Source: Polynucleobacter sp. AP-Kolm-20A-A1
GTDB lineage: Bacteria > Pseudomonadota > Gammaproteobacteria > Burkholderiales > Burkholderiaceae
Reading direction: 5' to 3'
DNA length: 64,000 nucleotides
NCBI RefSeq assembly: GCF_018688315.1
Contig: NZ_CP061315.1
Location: 186,001-250,000, forward strand
This document shows, piece after piece, positions 17,895-26,342 of this stretch. The translations under genes and the position numbers were made by a program. Below the pieces are notes generated by a model that saw nothing but the letters and a program-made list of their open reading frames with translations, did no database searches and was not told where the DNA came from. Within the stretch, counting starts at the first letter, position 1. Every line of letters begins with the position of its first letter.

Positions 17895-18209
17895 ATGGCA
17901 ACTGCCAAGAAAAAACCTGCTGCAAAGAAACCAGCTGCTAAGAAAAAAGTAGCTGCTAAGAAGCCTGCTGCTAAAAAAGTAGCTAAAAAGAAGCCTGCTG
18001 CTAAGAAAAAAGTAGCTGCTAAGAAGCCTGCTGCTAAAAAAGTAGCTAAAAAGCGTCCTGCTGCTAAAAAAGCTGCTGCTAAAAAGCCAGCTGCTAAAAA
18101 AGTAGCTAAGAAGAAGCCTGCTGCGAAGAAAAAAGCTGCTGCTAAGAAGCCTGCTGCTAAAAAAGCTGCAAAAAAAGTAGCTAAAAAACGCGTAGCAAAA
18201 AAAAAGTAA
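17895..18209 (+). CDS. Histone H1-like Lys/Ala-rich DNA-binding protein (zero-frame product)
   Basis: 104 aa almost wholly built of Lys-Lys-Pro-Ala-Ala-Lys-Lys and Lys-Lys-Val-Ala-Ala units, like the C-terminal tail of eukaryotic H1 and the bacterial H1-like proteins; expected to bind and compact nucleoid DNA by charge. Good AAGGAG site 8 bases before ATG. Nearly perfect internal duplication of 21 codons. The zero frame stops at 18207 directly after GCA AAA AAA AAG, and the -1 frame continues with the same composition to 18334. Recalled betaproteobacterial H1-like proteins end in a similar Leu-Asn-Pro-Ala-Ala-Ala-Trp-Pro-Phe-Pro-Thr-Gly tail, so the full product probably needs the frame change. 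Confidence 0.85.
   Translation: MATAKKKPAAKKPAAKKKVAAKKPAAKKVAKKKPAAKKKVAAKKPAAKKVAKKRPAAKKAAAKKPAAKKVAKKKPAAKKKAAAKKPAAKKAAKKVAKKRVAKKK
17934..18053 (+). repeat. Perfect 57-bp direct repeat, period 63 bp, inside the H1-like gene
   Basis: 17934-17990 and 17997-18053 are identical; with the intervening AAGCCT the period is 63 bp or 21 codons. Such repeats allow length change by slippage or recombination without loss of frame. Confidence 0.9.
18197..18206 (+). promoter_or_regulatory. Candidate -1 ribosomal frameshift slippery site (A9G)
   Basis: Nine A then G at 18197-18206. In the zero frame it reads GCA AAA AAA AAG, so A AAA AAA and A AAA AAG are both in the X XXY YYZ phase needed for -1 slippage; the second is the heptamer used by E. 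coli dnaX. The stop TAA follows immediately. A perfect 7-bp stem (18230-18236 with 18249-18255, loop 12) lies 23 bases downstream, farther than the usual stimulatory hairpin. Confidence 0.5.
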
Positions 18210-18334
18210 GTAAGCCTGCTGCGAAGAAAGCGGGCTCTGCTGTAAAAAAGCCCGCGGCTAAGAAAGCTGCACCAGCGACTAGTGCGTTGAATCCTGCCGC
18301 TGCTTGGCCCTTCCCAACTGGCACACGTCCTTAA
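18207..18334 (+). other. -1 frame C-terminal extension of the H1-like protein
   Basis: After a one-base backward shift at 18206 the reading is Val-Ser-Lys-Pro-Ala-Ala-Lys-Lys, more Lys/Ala, then Ala-Leu-Asn-Pro-Ala-Ala-Ala-Trp-Pro-Phe-Pro-Thr-Gly-Thr-Arg-Pro and TAA at 18332-18334. It adds 42 residues after the slippery Lys codons. The composition matches the upstream gene, so this is real coding sequence in a displaced frame, reached by programmed frameshift or separated by an indel. Confidence 0.75.
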
Positions 18335-18352
18335 TCAGACGGGTGTTACTAG

Positions 18353-18381
18353 AAGGGGTCTCTCACGAGACCCCTTTTTTT
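18353..18381 (+). terminator. Strong intrinsic terminator of the H1-like gene
   Basis: AAGGGGTCTC at 18353-18362 pairs perfectly with 18367-18376, 4-base loop, T run 18375-18381. It lies 18 bases after the -1 frame stop at 18334 rather than after the zero-frame stop, which fits the extended gene. Also between convergent genes. Confidence 0.92.
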
Positions 18382-18420
18382 ATTTCCTAAATTTGAATGG
18401 CTCGAGTTTGAGCCCAGGAC

Positions 18421-19380
18421 TTAAAAGCTAAAGCCAAATGCGGTTTTAAACTGCTCAGCGATCTGATCTTTGCTTAATTGGTGATTTTGTGGTCCTTGAT
18501 GGGTAATCTTGATAGAGCCCATGAGACTGGCGAGACGACCGGTAGCCTCCCAATCCATACCGTTTTCAAGTCCAAACAGCAATCCACCGCGAAATGCATC
18601 ACCACAACCAGTTGGATCAACTACTTTTGCAGCTGGGACCGGTGGAATCGCAATACATTTGCCGTCTACGTAGATATCAGCTCCTTCAGCACCTTTGGTG
18701 ACAATGAGTGCCTTTACGCGCTCAGCTACTTTTGCAAGACTTAATCCAGTGCGCTGCGAAAGCATCTCACCCTCATAGTCATTTACCGCTAAGTAGCTTG
18801 CAATATCAATCAACTCTAGAAGTTCTGGGCCATTGAACATTGGTAACCCTTGGCCTGGATCGAAGATAAATGGAATATTTGCATCTGCCAGCTGATGGCA
18901 GTGCTCCCACATCCCTTGGCGGCCATCCGGGGCAACAATTCCAAATTTAGCCGCACCTTTGGCATTTTTGCTGCGCTCGGCTACCACTTCCGAAACCTGG
19001 TTTAGGTGAGATTCACCCATCGCGCCTGGATGAAAGGCGGTAATTTGATTATTCGCTTGATCCGTGGTGATCATGGCTTGAGCTGTAAATGCTTTATCAA
19101 TTTGGCGTATATGGCTCGCATCGATTTGAAGTTGCTTCAGACGATCCATATACGGGGCTGCATCACCGCCAACGGTTGCCATGATGATTGGGTCGCCACC
19201 TAAAAGTTTGAGGTTGTAGGCAATATTGCCCGCACAACCGCCGAATTCGCGGCGCATGGTGGGTACCAAAAAGGCCACATTCAGGATATGAATCTGCTCG
19301 GGCAGGATTTGATCGGCAAATTTGCCTTCAAAGTTCATGATGGTGTCGTAGGCGATAGAGCCGCAGATCAAGCTGGCCAT
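18421..19380 (-). CDS. PfkB-family carbohydrate/adenosine kinase
   Basis: 319 aa ribokinase-fold kinase. The N-terminal Phe-Gly-Gly-Cys-Ala-Gly-Asn-Ile-Ala-Tyr-Asn segment is the substrate-side PfkB signature; the C-terminal Asp-Pro-Thr-Gly-Cys-Gly-Asp-Ala-Phe-Arg-Gly-Gly has the catalytic Asp and anion hole. The sequence looks like the bacterial adenosine-kinase-like branch, but the substrate is inferred. It is 63 bases after prmA and transcribed the same way, probably last in the aroQ-accBC-prmA operon. Confidence 0.85.
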   Translation of the reverse strand: MASLICGSIAYDTIMNFEGKFADQILPEQIHILNVAFLVPTMRREFGGCAGNIAYNLKLLGGDPIIMATVGGDAAPYMDRLKQLQIDASHIRQIDKAFTAQAMITTDQANNQITAFHPGAMGESHLNQVSEVVAERSKNAKGAAKFGIVAPDGRQGMWEHCHQLADANIPFIFDPGQGLPMFNGPELLELIDIASYLAVNDYEGEMLSQRTGLSLAKVAERVKALIVTKGAEGADIYVDGKCIAIPPVPAAKVVDPTGCGDAFRGGLLFGLENGMDWEATGRLASLMGSIKITHQGPQNHQLSKDQIAEQFKTAFGFSF

Positions 19381-19443
19381 AAATTACTTTCTGTAAGGTA
19401 AAAATTGAATCATTAATGGATTAAAGCGATAAATTGGATGAGG

Positions 19444-20964
19444 TTATTGAGGGTAAAACGCGCGCACTCGATAGCCTGCAGCATTTTGCGGCAAAGAAAT
19501 CGGCAAATCGGTTTGAATAAGATCCCCGGAGGGCGCGCCTACTCGCAAATAATCTGGATGTGCATCTTGCCAAGCAGTCGGCAACCATTCTTTTGGAGAA
19601 AATTGCACTGTTTTAATTTCAGATTCTTCTGCATCCGTTAAAGAAACTTCCAAATTTGGCAATAAAACTGCAATTGCAAGACGATTTTGTATTTCAACTT
19701 GCAAGATAGATTGATTTGCAAGGTTTTTAAGGCCCTCTCGCGCGTTTTCAGGCGATAGTGTGGCTGAAGTTATTTTCCACGCAGCAAAATCGCTCACAGG
19801 GCGATTTAGACATCCCAGTGCGCGACAAAGTTTTTCATCAACTCGCTGTAAAAGAGAAAATGCACCGACAGAAATAGAATTTGATGTGCCATCAATGCGT
19901 GGAGCTAAAGCTGGGAGTAAAGAATTTCTGGATAGGTGCTCTCCAAAAAGCAGTAAGAGCAAAAATAAACCAGCGAGAAGGGCTAGCTTAAGACTTTTTT
20001 TTTGAGCAGGTACAGCGGAGGTGGTTTTTTTGCCTGAATCTAGAGTGCCGTGCAGGCAAACCCAGCCTTCACTTTCTTTCCAGACCGACAGCTTGAGCCA
20101 TTGACTGTAGGTAGCGATCACTTCTTCTGCTTGACGAGCAAGGACGCCAGATAAAACAATTTGACCGCCTGGACGCATCTTATTTACCAATGCTGGGGCT
20201 AGAACCTGCAATGGATTGGCCAAAATGTTGGCCATCACGATGTCATATTTGGTTTCTGCAGCGAGTTCAGGCGCACCTTCATTTGGAAGTACGAATGTAA
20301 TTGTGGTGTTGTTGATTTCTGCGTTGCTGCGGGCGGCAACCATCGCTTGCGGGTCGATATCTGTGCCAACAACCGAATTACAACCCAATTTAGCGGCAGC
20401 AATAGCTAAGATGCCTGAACCGCAGCCGTAATCTAAAAGGCTCTGGTTTTTTAAGTTGCTATGTTCTTCTAGCCAAAGGAGGCACAAGTGTGTGGTGGGA
20501 TGGCTGCCTGTACCAAATGCAAGTCCTGGATCAACGGCGAGACAAATTGCATCGGGGTCAGTGGGTGCATCGTGCCAAGAAGGCACCACCCAAATGCGTT
20601 TACCGATTTGAATTGGCGCAAATTGACTTTGTGTTAGCCGCACCCAATCTTGCTCTTCAACTGTCTTTTCTTGCGGGGCGCTTAGATAAAAGCCTGCATC
20701 TTTGAGTGAAGAAAGCAATTCTGGAATAAATTCTGCGCTGCCAGAAGCATCAATATCAGGATTAAAGAGCGCTGTAACGGCAGATCTGTCCCATGCCTGC
20801 ACTTCCGGTGATAACCCCGGCTCTCCATACAGCGGATTCTCATCGTATCCGCCGGCTGCATCATCCTCTACAGTGACTGAGAGGGCGCCCAGCTCCAAAA
20901 GTGCATCACCCAAAGGCTCTGCAATTTCGGCAGATACCGTGAAAACGAGTTCACGGTAGGACAT
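19444..20964 (-). CDS. prmA: Ribosomal protein L11 methyltransferase fused to a membrane-anchored DUF3426 domain
   Basis: 506 aa against about 300 for normal PrmA. Residues 1-306 are complete PrmA: Gly-Thr-Gly-Ser-His-Pro-Thr-Thr at 151-158, SAM motif Asp-Tyr-Gly-Cys-Gly-Ser-Gly at 178-184 and Asn-Ile-Leu-Ala-Asn-Pro-Leu at 246-252. Residues 327-341 are one hydrophobic membrane helix after a Lys-rich segment, and about 350-500 resembles the DUF3426 domain that in related bacteria is a separate zinc-ribbon protein encoded beside prmA. The zinc ribbon is missing. The predicted topology puts the methyltransferase in the cytoplasm and DUF3426 in the periplasm. No frame break is seen at the junction. 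Confidence 0.88.
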   Translation of the reverse strand: MSYRELVFTVSAEIAEPLGDALLELGALSVTVEDDAAGGYDENPLYGEPGLSPEVQAWDRSAVTALFNPDIDASGSAEFIPELLSSLKDAGFYLSAPQEKTVEEQDWVRLTQSQFAPIQIGKRIWVVPSWHDAPTDPDAICLAVDPGLAFGTGSHPTTHLCLLWLEEHSNLKNQSLLDYGCGSGILAIAAAKLGCNSVVGTDIDPQAMVAARSNAEINNTTITFVLPNEGAPELAAETKYDIVMANILANPLQVLAPALVNKMRPGGQIVLSGVLARQAEEVIATYSQWLKLSVWKESEGWVCLHGTLDSGKKTTSAVPAQKKSLKLALLAGLFLLLLLFGEHLSRNSLLPALAPRIDGTSNSISVGAFSLLQRVDEKLCRALGCLNRPVSDFAAWKITSATLSPENAREGLKNLANQSILQVEIQNRLAIAVLLPNLEVSLTDAEESEIKTVQFSPKEWLPTAWQDAHPDYLRVGAPSGDLIQTDLPISLPQNAAGYRVRAFYPQ

Positions 20965-20980
20965 GGATTACGCGCATGAA

Positions 20981-22345
20981 TTAAGACTTTCCGCGACTTG
21001 CAGCTTGCTCTTCTAAGCGATGCTCCAGGTAGTGAATACTGGTGCCGCCTTCCATAAAATTCGGGTCGAGCATTAATTCGCGGTGGAGTGGCACGTTTGT
21101 TGTGATGCCGTCAATCACCATCTCGGAGAGGGCAATTTGCATACGACGAATCGCTTGTTCGCGAGTATTGCCATAAGAAATCAGTTTGCCAATCATGGAG
21201 TCATAGTTCGAGGGAACTACGTAACCACTATAGGCGTGCGAATCAACGCGAATTCCAGGGCCTCCTGGCATGTGGAATGAACCAATGCGGCCAGGACTAG
21301 GAGTGAACTTGAAAGGATCTTCAGCGTTAAGACGGCATTCGATCGCATGACCACGGAAAACAATATCTTTTTGGCGGTAACTGAGTTTTAGGCCAGCAGC
21401 AATACGAATTTGTTCTTGAACAATATCAACGCCGGTGATCATTTCGGTTACTGGATGCTCAACCTGAACGCGAGTATTCATCTCAATGAAGAAGAATTCA
21501 CCGTTTTCATAGAGGAATTCAAAGGTTCCAGCGCCGCGATAACCTATCTTGCGGCACGCTTCAGCGCAACGCTCGCCAATTTTGGCGATCAAGCGACGAT
21601 CAATGCCTGGAGCCGGAGCTTCTTCAATCACTTTTTGGTGGCGACGTTGCATTGAGCAATCGCGCTCGCCCAGCCAAATGGCATTGCCATGAGTGTCAGC
21701 CAAAATTTGAATCTCTACGTGACGAGGTTTCTCTAGAAACTTCTCCATATAGACTTCTGGATTACCAAAGGCGCGCCCCGCTTCTTCGCGAGTCATATTC
21801 ACAGCGTTAATGAGGTGTGCTTCGGTATGAACAACACGCATACCGCGACCGCCACCACCGCCAGCAGCTTTGATGATGACTGGGTAGCCCACTTTTTTAG
21901 CGGTTGCAATAATTTCTTTTGGATTATCTGGCAAAGCACCTTCGGATCCAGGCACGCAGGGCACACCTGCTTTAATCATGGCGCGTTTTGCAGAAACTTT
22001 GTCGCCCATTAAGCGGATAGAAGCCGCTGTAGGGCCAATAAACGCAAAGCCAGACTTCTCAACGCGTTCAGCAAAGTCAGCATTCTCTGAAAGAAAGCCA
22101 TAACCGGGGTGAATCGCTTCTGCATCCGTTACTTCGGCTGCAGAAATAATAGCGGGCATATTGAGATAGCTCAGTGGAGAAGGTGCTGGACCGATACAAA
22201 CAGCTTCATCGGCAAGCTTCACATACTTAGCTTCTTTGTCTGCGGTGGAATAGACCACCACAGTTTTAATTCCCAACTCGCGGCATGCGCGTTGGATGCG
22301 GAGAGCAATTTCTCCCCGATTGGCAATCAGAATCTTATCGAACAT
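20981..22345 (-). CDS. accC: Acetyl-CoA carboxylase, biotin carboxylase subunit
   Basis: ATP-dependent carboxylation of biotin on AccB, first half of malonyl-CoA formation. ATP-grasp protein of 454 aa with the Gly-rich loop [11 protein letters not shown] near residue 160, Met-Asn-Thr-Arg-Val-Gln-Val-Glu-His and a complete C-terminal domain. Forty-seven bases after accB, before prmA, same strand. Confidence 0.97.
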   Translation of the reverse strand: MFDKILIANRGEIALRIQRACRELGIKTVVVYSTADKEAKYVKLADEAVCIGPAPSPLSYLNMPAIISAAEVTDAEAIHPGYGFLSENADFAERVEKSGFAFIGPTAASIRLMGDKVSAKRAMIKAGVPCVPGSEGALPDNPKEIIATAKKVGYPVIIKAAGGGGGRGMRVVHTEAHLINAVNMTREEAGRAFGNPEVYMEKFLEKPRHVEIQILADTHGNAIWLGERDCSMQRRHQKVIEEAPAPGIDRRLIAKIGERCAEACRKIGYRGAGTFEFLYENGEFFFIEMNTRVQVEHPVTEMITGVDIVQEQIRIAAGLKLSYRQKDIVFRGHAIECRLNAEDPFKFTPSPGRIGSFHMPGGPGIRVDSHAYSGYVVPSNYDSMIGKLISYGNTREQAIRRMQIALSEMVIDGITTNVPLHRELMLDPNFMEGGTSIHYLEHRLEEQAASRGKS

Positions 22346-22392
22346 GTCGGCTCTGAGTTAGGTAAAAAGGATTATTAGGGAGCTTTAAAGAA

Positions 22393-22860
22393 TTAAGCAA
22401 TGATGAAAAGTGGTTGGTCAAATTCAACACCCTGACCGTTTTCACACAAAATTTCTTTAATTACGCCAGCTTGTTCAGATTCGATTTCATTAAGTAACTT
22501 CATGGCCTCAATGATGCAAAGTGTTTGACCTACCTTCACGGTGTCACCAACGTTCACAAAATTAGGTGACTCTGGATTTGGTGCGCGGTAGAAAGTACCC
22601 ACCATTGGGGAGCGTGCAACAAAACCAGTTTCTGCAGCAGGCGCTTCTGGCGCTGGAGCAGCCGCGGGTGCAGGCGCGGCTGCAGGAGCAGCTTGCATTG
22701 CTTGAGTTGGTGCTGGATTGGCATAAACCATTTGGCCGACTGGTGCTGGAGATCCTGCGTTAACAATACGTACGCGATCTTCACCTTCATTTACCTCTAA
22801 TTCAGAGATGCCTGATTCAGAAACTAGGTCGATCAAGGTTTTTAGTTTTCTCAGATCCAT
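22393..22860 (-). CDS. accB: Acetyl-CoA carboxylase, biotin carboxyl carrier protein
   Basis: 155 aa. C-terminal biotinyl domain with Glu-Ala-Met-Lys-Leu-Leu-Asn-Glu-Ile; the Lys carries biotin (the usual Leu-Met/Met-Met after it is Leu-Leu here). The middle is an Ala/Pro-rich flexible linker, and the N-terminus is the normal AccB helix region. Upstream of accC in the same operon. Confidence 0.97.
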   Translation of the reverse strand: MDLRKLKTLIDLVSESGISELEVNEGEDRVRIVNAGSPAPVGQMVYANPAPTQAMQAAPAAAPAPAAAPAPEAPAAETGFVARSPMVGTFYRAPNPESPNFVNVGDTVKVGQTLCIIEAMKLLNEIESEQAGVIKEILCENGQGVEFDQPLFIIA

Positions 22861-22896
22861 GTGAGTGCTTCCTCTCTTGTGATTCTTTAAATAGTT

Positions 22897-23346
22897 TTAT
22901 TTTTGTAAACGAGTAATCGCTGCTTGAAGTGCCAATTCATAGCCAATCGCGCCTAAGCCGCAAATCACGCCAGTAGCGATATCTGACAGATAGGAGTGCT
23001 TGCGGAACTCTTCGCGTTGGTGAATATTGGATAAATGCACTTCAGTAAAGGGAATGGCAACCCCAGCCAAAACGTCACGCAAGGCAACGCTGGTGTGGGT
23101 GAATGCTCCAGGATTGATGATGATGAAATCCACTCCATCCTGTTTGGCTTTTTGAATGCGGTCAATTAACTCGCCTTCATGATTACTTTGATAGGTGTCC
23201 AAATCTACAGATTGGGCTTTTGCTAGGTCCGCTAGCTTTCTATGAATATCTTCGAGGGTAGTTTTTCCGTAAACCTCAGGTTCACGAGTTCCCAGTAGAT
23301 TGAGGTTTGGGCCCTGAATTACGAGAATTGAAGCTTTTTTCGACAT
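22897..23346 (-). CDS. aroQ: 3-dehydroquinate dehydratase, type II
   Basis: Third step of the shikimate pathway. 149 aa dodecameric type II enzyme: Gln-Gly-Pro-Asn-Leu-Asn-Leu-Leu-Gly-x-Arg-Glu near the start, Asn-Pro-Gly-Ala-Phe-Thr-His-Thr-Ser in the middle and Glu-Val-His-Leu-Ser-Asn-Ile-His later. aroQ-accB-accC is a common gene order in proteobacteria. First gene of the minus-strand operon; a 259-base gap separates it from the tlpA-like gene. Confidence 0.96.
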   Translation of the reverse strand: MSKKASILVIQGPNLNLLGTREPEVYGKTTLEDIHRKLADLAKAQSVDLDTYQSNHEGELIDRIQKAKQDGVDFIIINPGAFTHTSVALRDVLAGVAIPFTEVHLSNIHQREEFRKHSYLSDIATGVICGLGAIGYELALQAAITRLQK

Positions 23347-23542
23347 AGATCCCTATTTTTAGAGGCAGTTAGGTGTTAATTGCTTAATTAGGCTTTTAGC
23401 CACCGGTACGGCTTAGTGCATCTTTGGTGCTTCGCTTGCTATGGGGGAAGTATACCTTTATGAAGGGCGCAGGCGATGAAATTTTTGCCCAGAAACTCGA
23501 AAATTTGCAGCTTTTAAAGACAAATAATGAAAATTATTCAAT

Positions 23543-23567
23543 CTATTGCTTAATAAATAAGCAATAG
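23543..23567 (-). terminator. Perfect 10-bp inverted repeat downstream of the tlpA-like gene
   Basis: CTATTGCTTA (23543-23552) pairs with 23558-23567, loop of 5, about 40 bases after the tlpA-like stop. It lies in a very A/T-rich stretch (23500-23605). No T run follows in the minus direction, so a weak terminator candidate. The rest of 23347-23605 presumably holds the aroQ-accBC promoter; none was assigned. Confidence 0.45.
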
Positions 23568-23605
23568 TTAAAAAAACATTTGCTCGTAAAATTCTTTAAA
23601 AATTC

Positions 23606-24139
23606 TTATAAAGCTGATTTTATAGCTTTTCTGAGCTCATCTTCGTTTATCTTCCCTAATTTTGTATATACAGCCTTGCCTCTAGGGTTGATGATGACGG
23701 TATAAGGAAGTGCCCCTTGGGTATTGCCCATCTGTTTAGATAGATTGCTGCCCTCTAGTCCGCCGATAACGATGGGATAGGAAACTGGGGTATTTTTCAG
23801 GAATTCACGAATATTAGATGGTGAATCGATACCGATGCCTACAAATAAGACATTTTGCTGTAAATTTTCTTGCTGTAGTTGATCTAATGCTGGCATTTCC
23901 TCAACGCAGGGAGGGCACCAAGAGGCCCAAAAGTTCACTACCAGGACTTTTCCTTGCCATTCGCTGGTATTGACTACTTTTCCATCCGGCGATTGCCATG
24001 GGTTGGCAAAAAAGGCTTTTACAGAGGAGTCGCTAGCAAGACCTGTTTTGGAAATCCATTGGGAGGTGAGGGCGCCACCAAGGAGTGCCAAGAGGCCTAC
24101 TCCACAGGTGATGATCCATTGTCTTCGGTTCATTCTCAC
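23606..24139 (-). CDS. TlpA-family thiol:disulfide (thioredoxin-like) protein
   Basis: 177 aa with an N-terminal membrane anchor or signal (Trp-Ile-Ile-Thr-Cys-Gly-Val-Gly-Leu-Leu-Ala-Leu-Leu-Gly-Gly) and a periplasmic thioredoxin fold. The redox motif is Trp-Cys-Pro-Pro-Cys, as in TlpA/ResA, with Phe-Trp-Ala-Ser just before. Late cis-Pro context is Leu-Pro-Tyr-Thr-Val-Ile. It probably reduces or oxidises envelope disulfides, possibly for cytochrome c assembly. Divergent from mpl with 20 bases between starts. Confidence 0.88.
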   Translation of the reverse strand: MRMNRRQWIITCGVGLLALLGGALTSQWISKTGLASDSSVKAFFANPWQSPDGKVVNTSEWQGKVLVVNFWASWCPPCVEEMPALDQLQQENLQQNVLFVGIGIDSPSNIREFLKNTPVSYPIVIGGLEGSNLSKQMGNTQGALPYTVIINPRGKAVYTKLGKINEDELRKAIKSAL

Positions 24140-24159
24140 TCCTTCGCTAAAATTCGCTA

Positions 24160-25557
24160 ATGCATATACATATCTTGGGCATTTGCGGTACTTTCATGGG
24201 CGGCATTGCCGCAATCGCTCGGCAAGCCGGACATCGGGTAACTGGTTGTGATGCTAACGTCTATCCACCAATGAGCACGCAGCTTGAAGCTCAAGGTATC
24301 GAGTTGATTGAGGGATTTTCGCCGGATCAATTATTGCAGTTTGCCTCAATGCCGGATTTATTTGTTATTGGCAATGTGGTTTCTCGCGGCAACCCACTCA
24401 TGGAGGCCATTCTCAATCAAGGCTTGCCTTATATCTCTGGGCCACAGTGGTTGGGTGAACAAGTTTTATATGGCAGACATGTTCTCGCTGTTGCGGGCAC
24501 GCATGGCAAAACAACTACGTCTGCCATGCTCACTTGGATTTTAGAATTCAATGGCTATAAGCCAGGATATTTAATCGGTGGCGTACCGCTGAATTTCACG
24601 GTCTCGGCTCGCTTGGGCGAGAGTAAATATTTTGTTATTGAGGCTGATGAATACGACACAGCATTTTTTGACAAGCGCAGTAAGTTTGTTCACTACAGAC
24701 CGCGTACCGCTTTATTAAATAATCTAGAGTTTGATCATGCCGATATATTTGCTGATCTTGCTGCGATCGAGACGCAGTTTCATCATTTAGTGCGCACTGT
24801 TCCGGGCGATGGCCTACTAGTGGTTAATGGCGAAGAGCCAGCGCTAGAGCGCGTGATTACACGTGGCGCCTGGGCTCCCGTAGAGCGCTTCGGCCAAGAG
24901 CTAACAAATGAATGGTCGTTGATTTCTCAAGAGGGTGATGGTTTTATTGTTCGTAAGTCCGGCAAAGAAGTTGCAACCGTAAATTGGGCTTTTGATTCAG
25001 GTGTTATGGGTAGGCACAATCAACTCAATGCGCTGGCTGCTATAGCATCGGCAAATCACATCGGAATTTCTCCTGCAGATTCTGCGCGTGCTTTGGCGGA
25101 GTTTAAAAATGTGAAGCGGCGACTTGAAACGATTGGCGTTGCTAACGAAGTAACTGTTTATGACGACTTTGCGCATCACCCCACTGCAATTACAACGACT
25201 GTAGATGGTTTACGTCGCCGCGTAGGCAAGGCTCGTATCTTAGCGGTGTTAGAGCCTCGTTCAAACACAATGAAACTAGGTGTTATGAAAGCGCAGTTAC
25301 CAGGTAGTCTTGAGCAGGCGGATAAGGTTTTTGCCTACGGTGCCAATACTGGTAAAGAGTCTTTGGGTTGGGATCTGGCAGAGGTGCTATCCCCGCTAAA
25401 CACAAAAGAGCAGGGTAAGGCTCACGCCTTTGATGATCTTGAGGCGTTGGCCAAAGCTGTTGCTCAAGAGGCGCGCCCTGGCGATCATATTTTGGTAATG
25501 AGTAATGGTGGTTTTGGTGGGGTGCACCAAAAGATATTGAAAGCGCTTGCGGTCTAA
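24160..25557 (+). CDS. mpl: UDP-N-acetylmuramate:L-alanyl-gamma-D-glutamyl-meso-diaminopimelate ligase
   Basis: Peptidoglycan recycling ligase that joins the recovered tripeptide to UDP-MurNAc. Mur-ligase family of 465 aa: Met-His-Ile-His-Ile-Leu-Gly-Ile-Cys-Gly-Thr-Phe-Met start typical of Mpl, ATP loop Gly-Thr-His-Gly-Lys-Thr-Thr-Thr near residue 113, Glu-Ala-Asp-Glu-Tyr-Asp and Asp-Asp-Phe-Ala-His-His-Pro. It works downstream of AmpD, also encoded in this window. Confidence 0.95.
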   Translation: MHIHILGICGTFMGGIAAIARQAGHRVTGCDANVYPPMSTQLEAQGIELIEGFSPDQLLQFASMPDLFVIGNVVSRGNPLMEAILNQGLPYISGPQWLGEQVLYGRHVLAVAGTHGKTTTSAMLTWILEFNGYKPGYLIGGVPLNFTVSARLGESKYFVIEADEYDTAFFDKRSKFVHYRPRTALLNNLEFDHADIFADLAAIETQFHHLVRTVPGDGLLVVNGEEPALERVITRGAWAPVERFGQELTNEWSLISQEGDGFIVRKSGKEVATVNWAFDSGVMGRHNQLNALAAIASANHIGISPADSARALAEFKNVKRRLETIGVANEVTVYDDFAHHPTAITTTVDGLRRRVGKARILAVLEPRSNTMKLGVMKAQLPGSLEQADKVFAYGANTGKESLGWDLAEVLSPLNTKEQGKAHAFDDLEALAKAVAQEARPGDHILVMSNGGFGGVHQKILKALAV

Positions 25558-25605
25558 AGCTGATTCCTTGAAATAACAATAAATAACAAATACTGAAAGT
25601 AAATC

Positions 25606-26340
25606 ATGGGCGATAGATTAAAAGACAAAGTGGCAATCATTACGGGCGCTGCAAAAGGCATTGGTTTTGCAACTGCTCAGCGCTTTGCACAAGAGGGTGC
25701 GAAAGTAATCATTGCCGATATGAATCTTGAGGCCGTTAACGCAGCTGCAGCCCAGATTCCTCATTCTGAAGCATGTGTAATGAATGTAACTGATCGGGCT
25801 AGTATTCAGGCGGCGGTAGATCGAGTAATGCAACAGCATGGACGAATTGATATTTTGATTAATAACGCTGGAATTACTCAAGACGCGCGTTTAATCAAGA
25901 TGACTGAAGCGCAATTTGACACGGTGATTGATGTCAATTTAAAAGGCGTATTTAATTGCACGCAATTGATCGTGCCGCATATGCTCGAAGCTGGCGTTGG
26001 CGCCATTGTGAATGCCTCAAGTGTTGTAGGTCTCTATGGAAACTTTGGCCAAACCAACTATTCAGCCACTAAATTCGGCGTCATTGGTTTTACAAAAACA
26101 TGGGCGCGTGAGCTAGGTCCAAAAGGTATTCGTGTGAATGCGGTATGCCCAGGCTTTATTGCTACCGAGATGGTGAAAGCCATGCCGGAAAACGTTTTAA
26201 AAGATATTGAAAGGCGCAGCTGGCTGGGGCGCCTAGGCACACCAGAAGAGATGGCAAATGTGTATTTGTTCCTGGCAAGCGATGAAGCAAGTTACGTCAA
26301 TGGTGTTGCTTTAGAGGCTAGCGGCGGGATTTCTCTCTAA
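25606..26340 (+). CDS. fabG: 3-oxoacyl-ACP reductase, SDR family
   Basis: 244 aa classical short-chain dehydrogenase. NADPH motif Thr-Gly-Ala-Ala-Lys-Gly-Ile-Gly near the N-terminus, Asn-Asn-Ala-Gly-Ile-Thr, catalytic Ser in Asn-Ala-Ser-Ser and Tyr-Ser-Ala-Thr-Lys. Most like FabG by length and by the Gly-Ile-Thr-Gln-Asp and Asn-Leu-Lys-Gly-Val-Phe segments, but it lies apart from other fatty-acid genes, so an acetoacetyl-CoA reductase or other SDR role is possible. Confidence 0.8.
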   Translation: MGDRLKDKVAIITGAAKGIGFATAQRFAQEGAKVIIADMNLEAVNAAAAQIPHSEACVMNVTDRASIQAAVDRVMQQHGRIDILINNAGITQDARLIKMTEAQFDTVIDVNLKGVFNCTQLIVPHMLEAGVGAIVNASSVVGLYGNFGQTNYSATKFGVIGFTKTWARELGPKGIRVNAVCPGFIATEMVKAMPENVLKDIERRSWLGRLGTPEEMANVYLFLASDEASYVNGVALEASGGISL

Positions 26341-26342
26341 GC

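Noticed and set aside
18200..18206. H1-like frame break taken simply as a pseudogene
   Set aside because: Both halves keep coding character and the junction is a phase-correct slippery heptamer, so a dead gene is not the only or best reading.
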